From: C-114 sp963719285
GTDB lineage: Bacteria > Chloroflexota > Limnocylindria > Limnocylindrales > CSP1-4
DNA: 64,000 nucleotides
Direction of reading: 5' to 3'
Assembly (NCBI GenBank): GCA_963719285.1
Contig: CAVRBO010000002.1
Coordinates: forward strand, 124,001-188,000
The notes under the pieces were generated by a model. It saw only the letters and a list, made by a program, of their open reading frames with translations, made no database searches and had not been told where the DNA came from. Made by a program: the position numbers and the translations under genes. Numbering within the stretch: the first letter of the stretch is position 1; the number at the start of each line of letters is the position of its first letter. Of the stretch, positions 25,870 through 34,333 are shown one piece after another.

Positions 25870-27069
25870 ATGCTCGACGCGCTCCTCGCCGAGGCGCGGA
25901 TCCGCTGGGACCTCGATCCCGCCCAGGGGCTCCAGGTGGTCGCCACGGAACGCCTCATCGCCACCCCCATCGATCCCACCCGTCCGGCGGTCCTGGCGAC
26001 GTTGACGGCCCTCGGGGCGTCGGCCGGCCCCGACACCACCCCGCTCGAAGCGGTCCCGGCGCTGCCGGGTCGCCACGGGCCGCGCGGTCTCGATCCCCTC
26101 GCCGTCCTCCGTCGCCTCTACCCGGCGGACCACCCGGTCGGGCGTTTCCGCATCGCCGTCGGCACGACGGTGGGCGCCCTCACAACGGCCGATCTGGCGA
26201 CTCCGTTGTACCTCCCGCCGGTCGACCCGGTGGCGGCCCCGGCCGGTGCCTGGACGCTGCCGTGGCTGTCCGACCGCCTGCGCGCGCCCGACGGCTGTCC
26301 ATGGGATCGCGAGCAGACCCACCAGTCCCTGCGCGGCCATCTCCTGGAGGAAGCGTACGAGGTCTACGACGCGCTCGCGGACGGCGCGACCCCGGCCCTC
26401 GCCGACGAGCTCGGCGACCTGCTCCTCCAGGTGATCCTGCACGCCCAGCTCGCCGCCGAAGAGGGGGTCTTCGACCTGACCGACGTCCAGGCGGCGATCT
26501 CGGCCAAGATCGTCCGGCGCCATCCCCATGTGTTCGGCGACGCGACGGCCCGGACCGCGTCCGACGTCAATCGCCAGTGGGAGCGGATCAAGGCCGATGA
26601 ACGAGCGGACGCGGCCGGCGCCGAGGCCGGGCCCGCGCGGGGCGCGCTCGACGGCATCAGCTCGTCCCTGCCTGCCCTCGCCGCCAGCCAGGAGATGCAG
26701 GACCGGGCGGCCCACATCGGCTACGACTGGCCGTCCGTCGATGGCGTGATCGCCAAGGTCCACGAAGAGCTGGCCGAACTCCTGGCGGCCCGGACCGACG
26801 CGGAGCGGAGCGAGGAGCTGGGCGACCTCCTGATGGTCCTCGTGAACGTGGGTCGCTGGCACGGCATCCAGGCCGAGGCCGCCCTGCGGGCCGGCAACGA
26901 CAAGTTCCGTCGCCGCTTCCGCGAGGTCGAGCGTCTGGCGGCCGAGCGCGGCGTCGCCCTGCGCGACCTCGACTTCGATGCGCTCGACGCGCTGTGGGAC
27001 CAGGCCAAGGTGCTCGTGGCCGGCCAGCCGCCGTCCGGTGCGCCATTCGTGGAGGAGACCGCCCGATGA
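25870..27069 (+). CDS. mazG: MazG nucleoside triphosphate pyrophosphohydrolase with N-terminal extension
   Basis: The 399-residue protein has a C-terminal pair of MazG all-alpha domains. The first has LPWLSDRLRAPDGCPWDREQ, then HLLEEAYEVYDAL and DELGDLLLQVILHAQLA, the EExxE and ExxD metal ligands of the family. The second has VHEELAELLAAR and EELGDLLMVLVNVGR. MazG hydrolyses damaged or non-canonical NTPs to monophosphates. The first ~130 residues (LQVVATERLIATPIDPTRP) resemble a reduced remnant of the tetrapyrrole-methylase-like domain fused to MazG in some bacteria. The gene ends in ATGA with rph, and rdgB follows, a grouping that concentrates nucleotide-pool and RNA maintenance. Confidence 0.88.
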   Translation: MLDALLAEARIRWDLDPAQGLQVVATERLIATPIDPTRPAVLATLTALGASAGPDTTPLEAVPALPGRHGPRGLDPLAVLRRLYPADHPVGRFRIAVGTTVGALTTADLATPLYLPPVDPVAAPAGAWTLPWLSDRLRAPDGCPWDREQTHQSLRGHLLEEAYEVYDALADGATPALADELGDLLLQVILHAQLAAEEGVFDLTDVQAAISAKIVRRHPHVFGDATARTASDVNRQWERIKADERADAAGAEAGPARGALDGISSSLPALAASQEMQDRAAHIGYDWPSVDGVIAKVHEELAELLAARTDAERSEELGDLLMVLVNVGRWHGIQAEAALRAGNDKFRRRFREVERLAAERGVALRDLDFDALDALWDQAKVLVAGQPPSGAPFVEETAR

Positions 27070-27803
27070 CCATCGGCAACCAGCCACCCATCGTGCGATC
27101 GTTCGGCCGGGGCCCGGACGGGCTCCGCCCGGTCTCGTTCACCCTCGGCGTCCAGAAATGGGCTGAGGGTTCGTGCCGGATCAAGGTGGGCGATACGGAG
27201 GTCCTGTGTGCCGCCACGATCGCCGACCGCGTCCCGCCGCACCTGCGCGGCAAGGGCACGGGCTGGGTCACGGCCGAGTACGCGATGCTCCCGCGGGCGA
27301 CCTCCGAGCGGACCGAACGCGAATCGACCCGGGGCAAGATCGGCGGTCGGACGCATGAGATCCAGCGCCTCGTCGGCCGGTCGCTGCGCGGCGTGGTGGA
27401 CCTTGCCCGGCTCGGCGAGCGGACGGTCACGATCGACTGCGACGTGCTCCAGGCCGACGGAGGCACCCGGACCGCCTCGATCACCGGTGGGTACGTCGCC
27501 CTCGCGGCGGCCCTCATCAGCCACGGGATGGAGCGCTATCTCGTCGGCAAGGTCGCCGCGGTGAGTGTCGGTATCGTGGACGGCCAGTCGCTGCTCGACC
27601 TCGACTACGGCGAGGACTCCCACGCGGACGTCGACTTCAACGTCGTCGGCACGGACGCCGGCACGTACGTCGAGCTGCAGGGGACCGCCGAGGGCAAGCC
27701 GTTCGACCGGGCGGCGATGGATCGCCTGCTCGACCTGGCCGGGGCCGGCCTGGAGCGCCTGTTCGCCGCCCAGGCGGAGGCCATCGCGACCGTCCGCCGC
27801 TGA
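27066..27803 (+). CDS. rph: Ribonuclease PH
   Basis: The 245-residue enzyme is a phosphate-dependent 3' exoribonuclease that trims tRNA 3' ends. Diagnostic motifs are GVQKWAEGSCRIKVGDTEVL, the RNA-binding arginines in RATSERTERESTRGKIGGR, EIQRLVGRSLRGVVDL, TIDCDVLQADGGTRTASI and the active-site region LDLDYGEDSHADVDFNVV. Length is standard. It starts by ATG overlapping mazG and shares the final A with the ATG of rdgB (TGATG), so the three genes are one operon with coupled translation. Confidence 0.95.
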   Translation: MTIGNQPPIVRSFGRGPDGLRPVSFTLGVQKWAEGSCRIKVGDTEVLCAATIADRVPPHLRGKGTGWVTAEYAMLPRATSERTERESTRGKIGGRTHEIQRLVGRSLRGVVDLARLGERTVTIDCDVLQADGGTRTASITGGYVALAAALISHGMERYLVGKVAAVSVGIVDGQSLLDLDYGEDSHADVDFNVVGTDAGTYVELQGTAEGKPFDRAAMDRLLDLAGAGLERLFAAQAEAIATVRR

Positions 27804-28438
27804 TGGCCGATCGTGGCCGCATCCTCGTCGCGACGCGGTCGGCCCACAAGCTGCGCGAGCTCGCCGAGCTGCTCGGTCCCGCCGGCGTCGACCTCGTCTC
27901 GCTCGACGATATCGGGATCGCCGATGAAATCGATGAGACGGGCGCCACGTTCGAATCGAACGCCCGGCTGAAGGCACGGGCCTACGCCCGGCTGTCGGGG
28001 ATGACGACCCTGGCCGACGACTCGGGCATCGAGGTGGAGGCCCTCGGCGGCGCCCCCGGCGTGCGCACCCGCCGCTACGCCGGTGAGGACGCGACGGACG
28101 AGCAGAACAACGCCAAGCTCCTGGCCGCGCTCGACGGGCTCTCGCCGGAACGGCGGGGAGCCCGGTACGTGTGCGTCCTCGCCCTCGTCGAGCCCGCGCC
28201 AACGGGCCGGCGTGACGCCCCACCGGTCGTGTTCAGCCGGGGGACCTGCCGCGGCCGGATCGCGTCCGCTCCGCGGGGGACCGGCGGGTTCGGCTACGAC
28301 CCGATCTTCGAGCCGGCTTCCGAGCCGCCCGGGGGCCGGACCATGGGGCAGTACACCCCGGCCGAGAAGAACGCCATCTCCCACCGCGCCCGGGCAACGC
28401 GGCGGATGGCTGCTCGGCTGGCCCAGCTCAGGCGCTAG
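27803..28438 (+). CDS. rdgB: XTP/dITP diphosphatase (RdgB/HAM1)
   Basis: The 211-residue enzyme removes pyrophosphate from deaminated purine nucleotides such as dITP and XTP. It has ILVATRSAHKLRELAELL at the N-terminus, ETGATFESNARLKARAYA, LADDSGIEVEALGGAPGV with the metal-binding acidic pair, TRRYAGEDATDEQNN, GTGGFGYDPIFEP and YTPAEKNAISHRARA, all standard for the family. The start codon overlaps the rph stop. Its 3' end overlaps the convergent methyltransferase gene by 11 bases. With mazG in the same operon, two independent house-cleaning NTPases are co-expressed. Confidence 0.95.
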   Translation: MADRGRILVATRSAHKLRELAELLGPAGVDLVSLDDIGIADEIDETGATFESNARLKARAYARLSGMTTLADDSGIEVEALGGAPGVRTRRYAGEDATDEQNNAKLLAALDGLSPERRGARYVCVLALVEPAPTGRRDAPPVVFSRGTCRGRIASAPRGTGGFGYDPIFEPASEPPGGRTMGQYTPAEKNAISHRARATRRMAARLAQLRR

Positions 28439-29516
28439 CGTCGCTCGGCGGAGAGGTGCGCCGGAACCAGAATGCCGCCCGGCCGGCCGTGCCTCGCTCG
28501 TTCATGGCGTGGCCCTGGCGCTTGATCTCCCTGAGCGCCGCGGGATCGAACCCGCTCGTGTCCGCGTCGACGAACCACGAGGTCGGCTCGAACATGCCGA
28601 TGTCGCGTCCGTACTGCTCGCTCGCGATGATGTCCCACCAGCCCGCGTCCGGGACGACCTCGAGCATCTCGAACCCGCTGCGCCGGGCGAGCTCGACGAG
28701 TGCGTCGCGGGTGAACAGAAAGAGATGTCGCGGTGCGTCGAGCTCGACCCAGTCGGCCCCGAAGCGGTCCCACATCTCCGAGCCCATCACCGGGGTGCGG
28801 ATGAGCAGGTGGCCACCGGGCTCGACGAGTCGCGCTGCCTCGGCCATGGCGGCGAGCGGGTCGTCGAGGTGTTCGAACGAGTGGTGGAACATGACGAGTC
28901 GCCAGACCCCGCCGATGTCGCGTAGCTCCGCACGCCGCACGGGCACCCCTTGGTAGGTCGTGTCGGCCGGAACGAACGGATCGATCCCCAGCAGGTTCCG
29001 GAAGCCGGCCCGGCGGAACGCGGCGAGGCGGGCAGGGTACGCGCCACTGCCGACATCGAGGATCGAATCGTCGAAGGTGCGCAGCCGGGTGCGTTTCAGG
29101 ATCGGCAGGACGGTCTCCCTGACATCGCGCGGGATCGTCACGAACCGGTCCACGGGGCGCAGCCAGCGGCGCCATCCTTGGCGCCCAACGGCCAGGAACG
29201 GACGAAGTCGTTCGCGCACGAGCGGTACCGGGACCGCCCGCTCGCCAACCGCAGGCTCCTTCTCAGACAGCGAGTAGTACCCCGGCGGATAGTGCCGCGC
29301 GAGGTCCGTTGGAACGGTCACGATCTGGAGCGTCCCGCACGCCCGGCAGCGCCGGTAGTCGAACCATTCGCGGGTCCCGAACATCATCTCGCGGATGCGC
29401 ACCGGCTCTCGAGGTCCGGCCGCGCCACAGATCGGGCAGCCACCCGCGGCTGTGCCGCCGCCCGCCGCGAGTTCGGCCCGGGCCGAGTCGATCTCATCCC
29501 GTGGTGGTGGAGTCAC
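28428..29516 (-). CDS. Class I SAM-dependent methyltransferase with N-terminal zinc ribbon
   Basis: The 362-residue protein starts with GTG 29516, overlapping the upstream methyltransferase stop (GTGA). Two CxxC pairs (CPICGAAG near 27, CRACGTLQ near 56) form a zinc ribbon as in the sugar C-methyltransferase-like group. The class I methyltransferase core follows at about 145-260: SILDVGSGAYPARLA is motif I, then LGIDPFVP, LVMFHHSFEHLDDP and VEPGGHLLIRTPV. Such proteins often methylate sugars or lipid-linked glycans. It is the last of three methyltransferase genes transcribed together. The substrate is unknown. Confidence 0.8.
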   Translation of the reverse strand: MTPPPRDEIDSARAELAAGGGTAAGGCPICGAAGPREPVRIREMMFGTREWFDYRRCRACGTLQIVTVPTDLARHYPPGYYSLSEKEPAVGERAVPVPLVRERLRPFLAVGRQGWRRWLRPVDRFVTIPRDVRETVLPILKRTRLRTFDDSILDVGSGAYPARLAAFRRAGFRNLLGIDPFVPADTTYQGVPVRRAELRDIGGVWRLVMFHHSFEHLDDPLAAMAEAARLVEPGGHLLIRTPVMGSEMWDRFGADWVELDAPRHLFLFTRDALVELARRSGFEMLEVVPDAGWWDIIASEQYGRDIGMFEPTSWFVDADTSGFDPAALREIKRQGHAMNERGTAGRAAFWFRRTSPPSDASA

Positions 29517-30202
29517 AGGCAAAGGTAGAACGTCCGGTCGGGCAGGATCGGCGGCTCGAGGGCGAGGACGGTCCGGTAGCCGGCCTCGTGGAGCATCCGG
29601 ATGAGTTCCGGTCTGGTCGGCCAGAACGACTCGGAGTTCGACCAGGAGGCCGTCGGTATGCGGGCCAGTTCTTCGAGCGTCGCGCCCGGCTCGGCGAACA
29701 TGCGCCCCTGCCAACCATCGACCGTCACGCTCGGATGCAGCGCGTGATGCGTGTCGAGGATCGTGAGCGTCCCGGCGCAGCGCTGGAGCAGCGCGCGCTG
29801 ATCGGCCAGGCCGAGGTGATAGAGCAGGCCAAGGATCGCGATGCAGTCGAAGCCGGCCACGTCGAACGTCCGGACGTCCTCCTGGACCCAGCGGATCCCG
29901 TCGGTCATCGGCATCCGCTCGCTTCGGGCATCGACCGCGGTCACGTCCCAGCCGAGGTCGCGGCCGATCATCGAGAATGCGCCGTGCCCGGCTCCCAGAT
30001 CGAGCAGCCGACCGGGCGGTAATGCTGCCAGGACCCCGCGGAATGTGGCCAGCCGACGCGCTCCGATCTCTGCCTGGTTCGGCCGGCCGCCGGGACCGCC
30101 CCCGGATGCAGGTTGTGCAGGCCGGTCTGTGCGCCCGCCCCTAGCGCGTCGGAACGATCTGCGCAGTCCTCCCAGTCGGCGGCGCCAGGCCCCGCTCACC
30201 AC
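29513..30202 (-). CDS. Class I SAM-dependent methyltransferase
   Basis: The product, about 229 residues, has a Rossmann methyltransferase core: LLDLGAGHGAFSMIGRDL as motif I, VTAVDARSERMP with the acidic ribose ligand, and FDCIAILGLLYHLGLADQ. The N-terminus is Arg/Gly rich and the start is uncertain: GTG codons at 30202 and 30199 both lie just after the upstream stop at 30210, while a longer in-frame extension overlaps that gene. It is the middle gene of a three-methyltransferase operon. Substrate is unknown; small-molecule or glycan methylation is more likely than nucleic acid because no target-recognition domain is seen. Confidence 0.75.
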   Translation of the reverse strand: MVSGAWRRRLGGLRRSFRRARGGRTDRPAQPASGGGPGGRPNQAEIGARRLATFRGVLAALPPGRLLDLGAGHGAFSMIGRDLGWDVTAVDARSERMPMTDGIRWVQEDVRTFDVAGFDCIAILGLLYHLGLADQRALLQRCAGTLTILDTHHALHPSVTVDGWQGRMFAEPGATLEELARIPTASWSNSESFWPTRPELIRMLHEAGYRTVLALEPPILPDRTFYLCL

Positions 30203-30209
30203 GCGCTCG

Positions 30210-30962
30210 TCAGGCTCGCCGGAGGGCGCGCTTGATGCCGGATCGAGCCGATGCGGGCAGGCGTTTCCAGGCCGGAGAGACGACCCGGCGGCGCACGATG
30301 CCGGGCATTCGGCGCAACCGACGTCGAGCCGCACGGGCCGCGATACCGCCGCCGGCCTCCACCCGGCGCTTGACCCGGAAGAGGACGATCTCCGGCTCGC
30401 TGATCCGGAGTTGGCGCCGTCCCGTCACGATCGAATGGAGCGCCAGGGCCGGCTGGTTCTCCGTGTACGAGAGCGGCTTGCGGGCGAGAACGAAGATGCC
30501 CGGCGAAGCCGGGTCGCGCTCGAGCGCGAGAACCTCGAAGTCGGCGAAGATCGCCCGCATGTCCTCGGGCTCGTAGCGCCAGAAGTCGAAGGGCCAGCCG
30601 TGATAGTGGAAGCCGATCGAGCGCGTCGTCACGAGCAGGTGTCCGCCGGGTCGCACGACGCGCTTGAGATTGGAGAAGACCGTCGGCCAGTCCCGCACGT
30701 GCTCCACCATCTCGGTCGTGACCACGAGGTCGAACGACTCTGCACCGAAGTGCGAAACGAGAGCGGAGGCGTCGACCACCTCGTCGACGCTCGGGCCCTG
30801 CGCGATGTCGACCCCGACGTAGCGCGCGGGTCCGAGAGACTCGATGTACTCGCGCAGGGAACCGTTGACGTCGAGCGCACCGACATCCAGGACATCGTGC
30901 CCGGCCACCATCGCCGGGGTCAGCACCGCCTCGCCGAAGGCGATCCCCGTCACGTTGCACAC
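30210..30962 (-). CDS. Class I SAM-dependent methyltransferase
   Basis: The 250-residue protein starts at a GTG (30962) and has the SAM-binding motif HDVLDVGALDVNGSLREY, YVGVDIAQGPSVDEVVDA, FDLVVTTEMVEHVRDWP as the post-I acidic and motif II region, and VVRPGGHLLVTTRSIG. The last ~60 residues are strongly basic (RAARRRLRRMPGIVRRRV). It is the promoter-proximal gene of a three-methyltransferase operon running leftwards. It resembles methyltransferases that sit with cell-surface glycan genes. No target can be named. Confidence 0.8.
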   Translation of the reverse strand: MCNVTGIAFGEAVLTPAMVAGHDVLDVGALDVNGSLREYIESLGPARYVGVDIAQGPSVDEVVDASALVSHFGAESFDLVVTTEMVEHVRDWPTVFSNLKRVVRPGGHLLVTTRSIGFHYHGWPFDFWRYEPEDMRAIFADFEVLALERDPASPGIFVLARKPLSYTENQPALALHSIVTGRRQLRISEPEIVLFRVKRRVEAGGGIAARAARRRLRRMPGIVRRRVVSPAWKRLPASARSGIKRALRRA

Positions 30963-31180
30963 GATGGCGAGTCCTCACAAAGGCCAGGGGGACGGGAAGC
31001 CGGTCGGTCGCGGGCCGTCGTCGATCCGATCGACGAAGCGTACCAAGCCTGCCCTGCGCCGACCCGGACATGGCGGCGCCGGGCGATACGTTCTGTCCTG
31101 CCAGCCGTCGCCCGGCGCCGTGGACATGACGCCGGGACGGACCTCGATGTTGCTTGACCGGTGCTAGCCTTGGTGGACCG

Positions 31181-31384
31181 ATGAGCAGGCGCCCGACCGC
31201 ACCACTCCGCAGCCAGCGGCGCCGCTCGCTCGCCGTCATCGCGATCATCATCGTGGTTGCCTTCGCGCTCGGGCTCGCGCTCGTTCCGGGCGCCGTGGCG
31301 CCCAAGCCACCCCTCAGCTGTCCGTTCGGCGAAGTGATCCTGAACGGCGTGGATCAGTGCCTTCCGCCGCCGGCGGCGACATAG
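31181..31384 (+). CDS. Small single-pass membrane or secreted peptide
   Basis: The 67-residue product has a basic N-terminus (MSRRPTAPLRSQRRRS), one hydrophobic helix (LAVIAIIIVVAFALGLALV) and a short outside part with two cysteines (LSCPFGEVILNGVDQCLPPP). TAGCCT at 31165-31170 lies ten bases before the ATG. It is not similar to any family I recognise. It is kept because the topology is coherent and no other gene covers the interval. Confidence 0.45.
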   Translation: MSRRPTAPLRSQRRRSLAVIAIIIVVAFALGLALVPGAVAPKPPLSCPFGEVILNGVDQCLPPPAAT

Positions 31385-31403
31385 GCCCTGAGCCGGGCGA
31401 GCG

Positions 31404-32381
31404 TCAGGGCAGGGTGAAGGGGAGCGTGCCGTTCGCCTTGGCCCGGGCTTCGTGCATCGTCAGCTTGTACGCGCCGCCCGCGGGCGCGGGGACGGCGAAG
31501 CACATCCCCTGGTCGCGAAGGGTCGCCTTCCCGGGCAGTGACATGCTCACCACCGGGTTGCTGATGGCCGTGGTGCCGTCCGGGACCGTCACGAAGCCCT
31601 GGTCGATCTGGGCGTAGTTGCTGGGCTCGCTGTTCGTGGCGGTCCCCCACAGCACGATCGAGATCTGGTCTTTCGAGAGGGCGCCGTATCGGATCCGGTC
31701 CGGGTACCCCGTGCACGAGGCCGGCACGAGCATCGACTTCGTCACCTTGAACGTGACGTACTTGCCCATCTTGATCGTGCCCGCGATGGCCAGCGTCGTC
31801 GGCTGATCGGATGTGGCGGGGTCGCCGTTCAGGGGGACGAGCGCCTGGTGTTCGCTCGGCTGGCCGAACGCGAGCACGGCCGCGCTGGCGTCGAAGCCCG
31901 TCGGCGGTTGGAGCTGGATCTGGGCCTGCGCGGTCGCGCCCACCGGGATCGGACCCTGGGTCACGTAGCCCGGCAGGAACTGGCCACTCCAGACGACCTT
32001 CACCCCGTTGCTCAGCTGGCTCGCCTCGGTCTGCTGCGTGCTCGTGTTCTGGAGGGAGACATCGATGTTGAGTTTGTGCTTGAGCGGGTCGTAGTCGCCG
32101 CCGGTCACGGTGATGACGTAGCCGCTGTACCAGACCTGCGAATTCAGGCTGAACGTGATCGGCGTCGGCTGAGGTGTAGGCGTCGGCGACGGCGTGGGCG
32201 TGGGCTTCGCCGTGGGTGAGGGCGAGGGCGACGCGGGCGCGCTCGCGGACGCACTCGGGGACGCGCTCGCGGCGGGGACGGTCGCGGACGGGCTATCCGG
32301 GGCGGGTGTCCCGGAGCTCCCGCAGGCGACGACGAGCAGCGACAGGGCGACAAGGCCCGCCAGCGGTCGATGGATGGACAT
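31404..32381 (-). CDS. Lipoprotein of unknown function with Pro/Thr-rich linker
   Basis: The 325-residue protein starts MSIHRPLAGLVALSLLVVAC, a lipoprotein signal with cysteine at residue 20, followed by an 80-residue Ser/Ala/Pro/Thr linker (TAKPTPTPSPTPTPQPTP). The folded part begins ITFSLNSQVWYSGYVITVTG and looks like one or two beta-sandwich domains. It has no catalytic motif. ATG 32381 is chosen because the signal sequence begins there; the open frame extending to 32879 is the antisense of the neighbouring gene. It diverges from the Kelch lipoprotein with 163 bases between. Confidence 0.75.
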   Translation of the reverse strand: MSIHRPLAGLVALSLLVVACGSSGTPAPDSPSATVPAASASPSASASAPASPSPSPTAKPTPTPSPTPTPQPTPITFSLNSQVWYSGYVITVTGGDYDPLKHKLNIDVSLQNTSTQQTEASQLSNGVKVVWSGQFLPGYVTQGPIPVGATAQAQIQLQPPTGFDASAAVLAFGQPSEHQALVPLNGDPATSDQPTTLAIAGTIKMGKYVTFKVTKSMLVPASCTGYPDRIRYGALSKDQISIVLWGTATNSEPSNYAQIDQGFVTVPDGTTAISNPVVSMSLPGKATLRDQGMCFAVPAPAGGAYKLTMHEARAKANGTLPFTLP

Positions 32382-32544
32382 CGGGCAGGTCCCCTTCGCG
32401 AGGTCGGCTATTGGTGGTGGTGGATCAGGAAAGGTCGGTCGTCCGCTGGACGGTCGCCACAGGATATGCGGAGGATACGCGGCCGCCGTCTCCCCTACGA
32501 GGGGTCCAGCCCGATATGTGGTGCCTCGAGTATCGTTCGCCGCG

Positions 32545-33855
32545 ATGGCGCGCCCTCGCCCGATCCGAGTCGCGTTCCCGGGCACGACCGGCCGACTGAT
32601 CGCTGCCCTGACGCTCGGGCTCGTCCTGGCCGCATGCGGATCCGAGCCGCCACCGCCCGGGACGGCGCGGGCGGCCGCGTCCGGGACGGCCGTGGCGACG
32701 ACGTCGATGGCCGCCGACGCGACCTCGCCGCCGCCGACGATCGCACCGTCCGTCTCGCCCATCACGTCGGCATCGCCGGCACGCTCGGCCACCGTCGTGG
32801 AGACGGCTACCCCGACCTCGACGGCGCCCGTCGCACTCGGGCCGGCCGGGTTCCATCCCGCCGGTTCAGTGTCGATCAAGCGCGTCTACCACACGGCCAC
32901 GCTCCTCGCGGACGGTCGAGTGCTCATCGCCGGCGGTTCGAACGATTTGGTCTACGTCGCGTCGGCCGAGCTGTACGACCCGGCGAGCGGGCGATTCAGC
33001 AAGACTGGGTCAATGTCGGTCGCCCGCGCCTACCACACCGCGACCCTGCTGAAGGATGGTCGCGTCCTCGTGGCCGGCGGCAAGGGCAACGGCTCCGCCC
33101 TGAAATCGTTCCTGGCTTCCGCCGAGCTCTACGACCCGAAGACCGGCACGTGGAGCAGGACAGGGTCCATGGCCCATCCCAACTTCCGCCAGACGGCCAC
33201 CACGCTCCGCGACGGGCGCGTGCTCATGGCCGGCGGATACATCAACCTCGCCGAAGTCTACGACCCAGGGACCGGGAAGTTCCACGGAACGGGCGCGATG
33301 GCGGACTATCGCACGAACAGTTGCGCGGCTCCGCTACCGGATGGTCGCGTGCTCGTGGCCGGTGGCGAGAACCTGGCCCATGGCTTCATCCCGGGCACCG
33401 AGGTCTTCAACCCGACCTCCGGCAAGTTCCACAAGACCGGTCCGATGACGCGCGGCCGAGGCGATGCGACTGCGACGTTGCTGTCGGATGGCCGCGTCCT
33501 GATCGTCGGCGGTGAAGCCAACCCGAGCACGAGTCTCGCGTCTGCCGAACTCTTCGACCCGGCCTCCGGCAGGTTCAGCACGACCGGATCGATGGCCCAC
33601 GTCCGCTATTCGGCGACAGCCACCCTGTTGCCGGATGGCCGTGTCCTCATCGTCGGCGGCGTTGACAACAACGCCCAGGGTGAGCGCACGGCCGAGGTCT
33701 ACGACCCTGCCAGAGGGACCTTCAAGGCCGCGGGCTCGATGTCGGCTGGCCGCTCCGGCCACACCGCGACCCTGCTGCTCGATGGGACCGTCCTCATCAC
33801 CGGCGGCGTCAACGATGGCGGGGCGTTGAACAAGGCCGAACGCTGGCAGCCTTGA
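32545..33855 (+). CDS. Kelch-repeat lipoprotein (seven-bladed propeller)
   Basis: The 436-residue protein has a lipoprotein signal (LIAALTLGLVLAAC, cysteine at residue 31), a ~60-residue Ala/Ser/Pro linker and then seven Kelch-like blades. Each has a hallmark of the form DGRVLIAGG: ADGRVLIAGG, KDGRVLVAGG, RDGRVLMAGG, PDGRVLVAGG, SDGRVLIVGG, PDGRVLIVGG and LDGTVLITGG, with YDPASGRF-like turns between. Seven repeats make a complete propeller outside the cell. It would bind a ligand or glycan rather than catalyse; galactose-oxidase residues are not apparent. TATCGT at 32531-32536 lies eight bases before the ATG. Confidence 0.85.
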   Translation: MARPRPIRVAFPGTTGRLIAALTLGLVLAACGSEPPPPGTARAAASGTAVATTSMAADATSPPPTIAPSVSPITSASPARSATVVETATPTSTAPVALGPAGFHPAGSVSIKRVYHTATLLADGRVLIAGGSNDLVYVASAELYDPASGRFSKTGSMSVARAYHTATLLKDGRVLVAGGKGNGSALKSFLASAELYDPKTGTWSRTGSMAHPNFRQTATTLRDGRVLMAGGYINLAEVYDPGTGKFHGTGAMADYRTNSCAAPLPDGRVLVAGGENLAHGFIPGTEVFNPTSGKFHKTGPMTRGRGDATATLLSDGRVLIVGGEANPSTSLASAELFDPASGRFSTTGSMAHVRYSATATLLPDGRVLIVGGVDNNAQGERTAEVYDPARGTFKAAGSMSAGRSGHTATLLLDGTVLITGGVNDGGALNKAERWQP

Positions 33856-33865
33856 GGCAAACGAA

Positions 33866-33891
33866 AGACGGGTACCTCGCGGCACCCGTCT
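33866..33891. terminator. Bidirectional terminator between convergent genes
   Basis: A perfect 8-base-pair stem, AGACGGGT at 33866-33873 with ACCCGTCT at 33884-33891, and a 10-base loop lie just after the Kelch gene stop and before the convergent small gene. On the minus strand the stem is followed by TTCGTTT, so termination is best for the minus-strand gene. Confidence 0.65.
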
Positions 33892-33921
33892 CGATATCGG
33901 TTCCGGAGGCGCAGCCTTCGA

Positions 33922-34191
33922 TCAGGACCGCGTCGTGAACCAGATGGTCGGCGCGCCCTCGACGCCGGCGTCGTGCATGGCGGAGCGGAGCTCGGAGCTG
34001 GCGCCGAACGCCTGGGCGGCCTCGAGCGTGGTGAACTCGTGGCGCACGGTGATGTCGTTCGGGTTGTCTATCGCCTGGTAGACGGCCTGATCCTGGACCC
34101 CGAGGGCCTTCTGCGTCGGCGCGAACCCGTCGTAGACCTGGCGCCACTGTGCGTAGTCGGTGACCTGGTGGCGAACGAAGAGGGTGGTCAT
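33922..34191 (-). CDS. Small dimeric alpha/beta-barrel protein (cyclase/monooxygenase-like)
   Basis: The 89-residue protein (MTTLFVRHQVTDYAQWRQVY, ITVRHEFTTLEAAQAFGAS, APTIWFTTR) has the strand-helix-strand pattern of small ferredoxin-like dimeric barrels, such as antibiotic-biosynthesis monooxygenases or DUF1330-type proteins. These bind small hydrophobic molecules or do cofactor-free oxidation; nothing here shows a catalytic residue. It diverges from the MarR regulator at 34334, sharing a 142-base control region with two interleaved palindromes, so it is probably a regulated target. Confidence 0.78.
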   Translation of the reverse strand: MTTLFVRHQVTDYAQWRQVYDGFAPTQKALGVQDQAVYQAIDNPNDITVRHEFTTLEAAQAFGASSELRSAMHDAGVEGAPTIWFTTRS

Positions 34192-34277
34192 CGAGATGCC
34201 TCCGATGCACTGGAACGACGGCTGCTGATCAGCCGATGGCTTTCGAACAGAGTCTGCTCTAGCACTCTCTGCTTTGT

Positions 34278-34333
34278 CAACTACTGTTTCATGAGAAGTT
34301 GCTGAAACAGATGGAGTGCTCTACGATGGGCTG
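34278..34333 (+). promoter_or_regulatory. MarR operator and promoter with two interleaved palindromes
   Basis: CTGTTTCA at 34284-34291 and TGAAACAG at 34303-34310 form a perfect 8-bp inverted repeat with an 11-base spacer. CAACT at 34278-34282 and AGTTG at 34297-34301 form a second one. TTGCTG at 34299-34304 and TACGAT at 34322-34327 at 17-base spacing form a promoter reading into the GTG at 34334, six bases on. The palindrome covers the -35 box, as expected for repression by the MarR protein it precedes. Confidence 0.7.
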
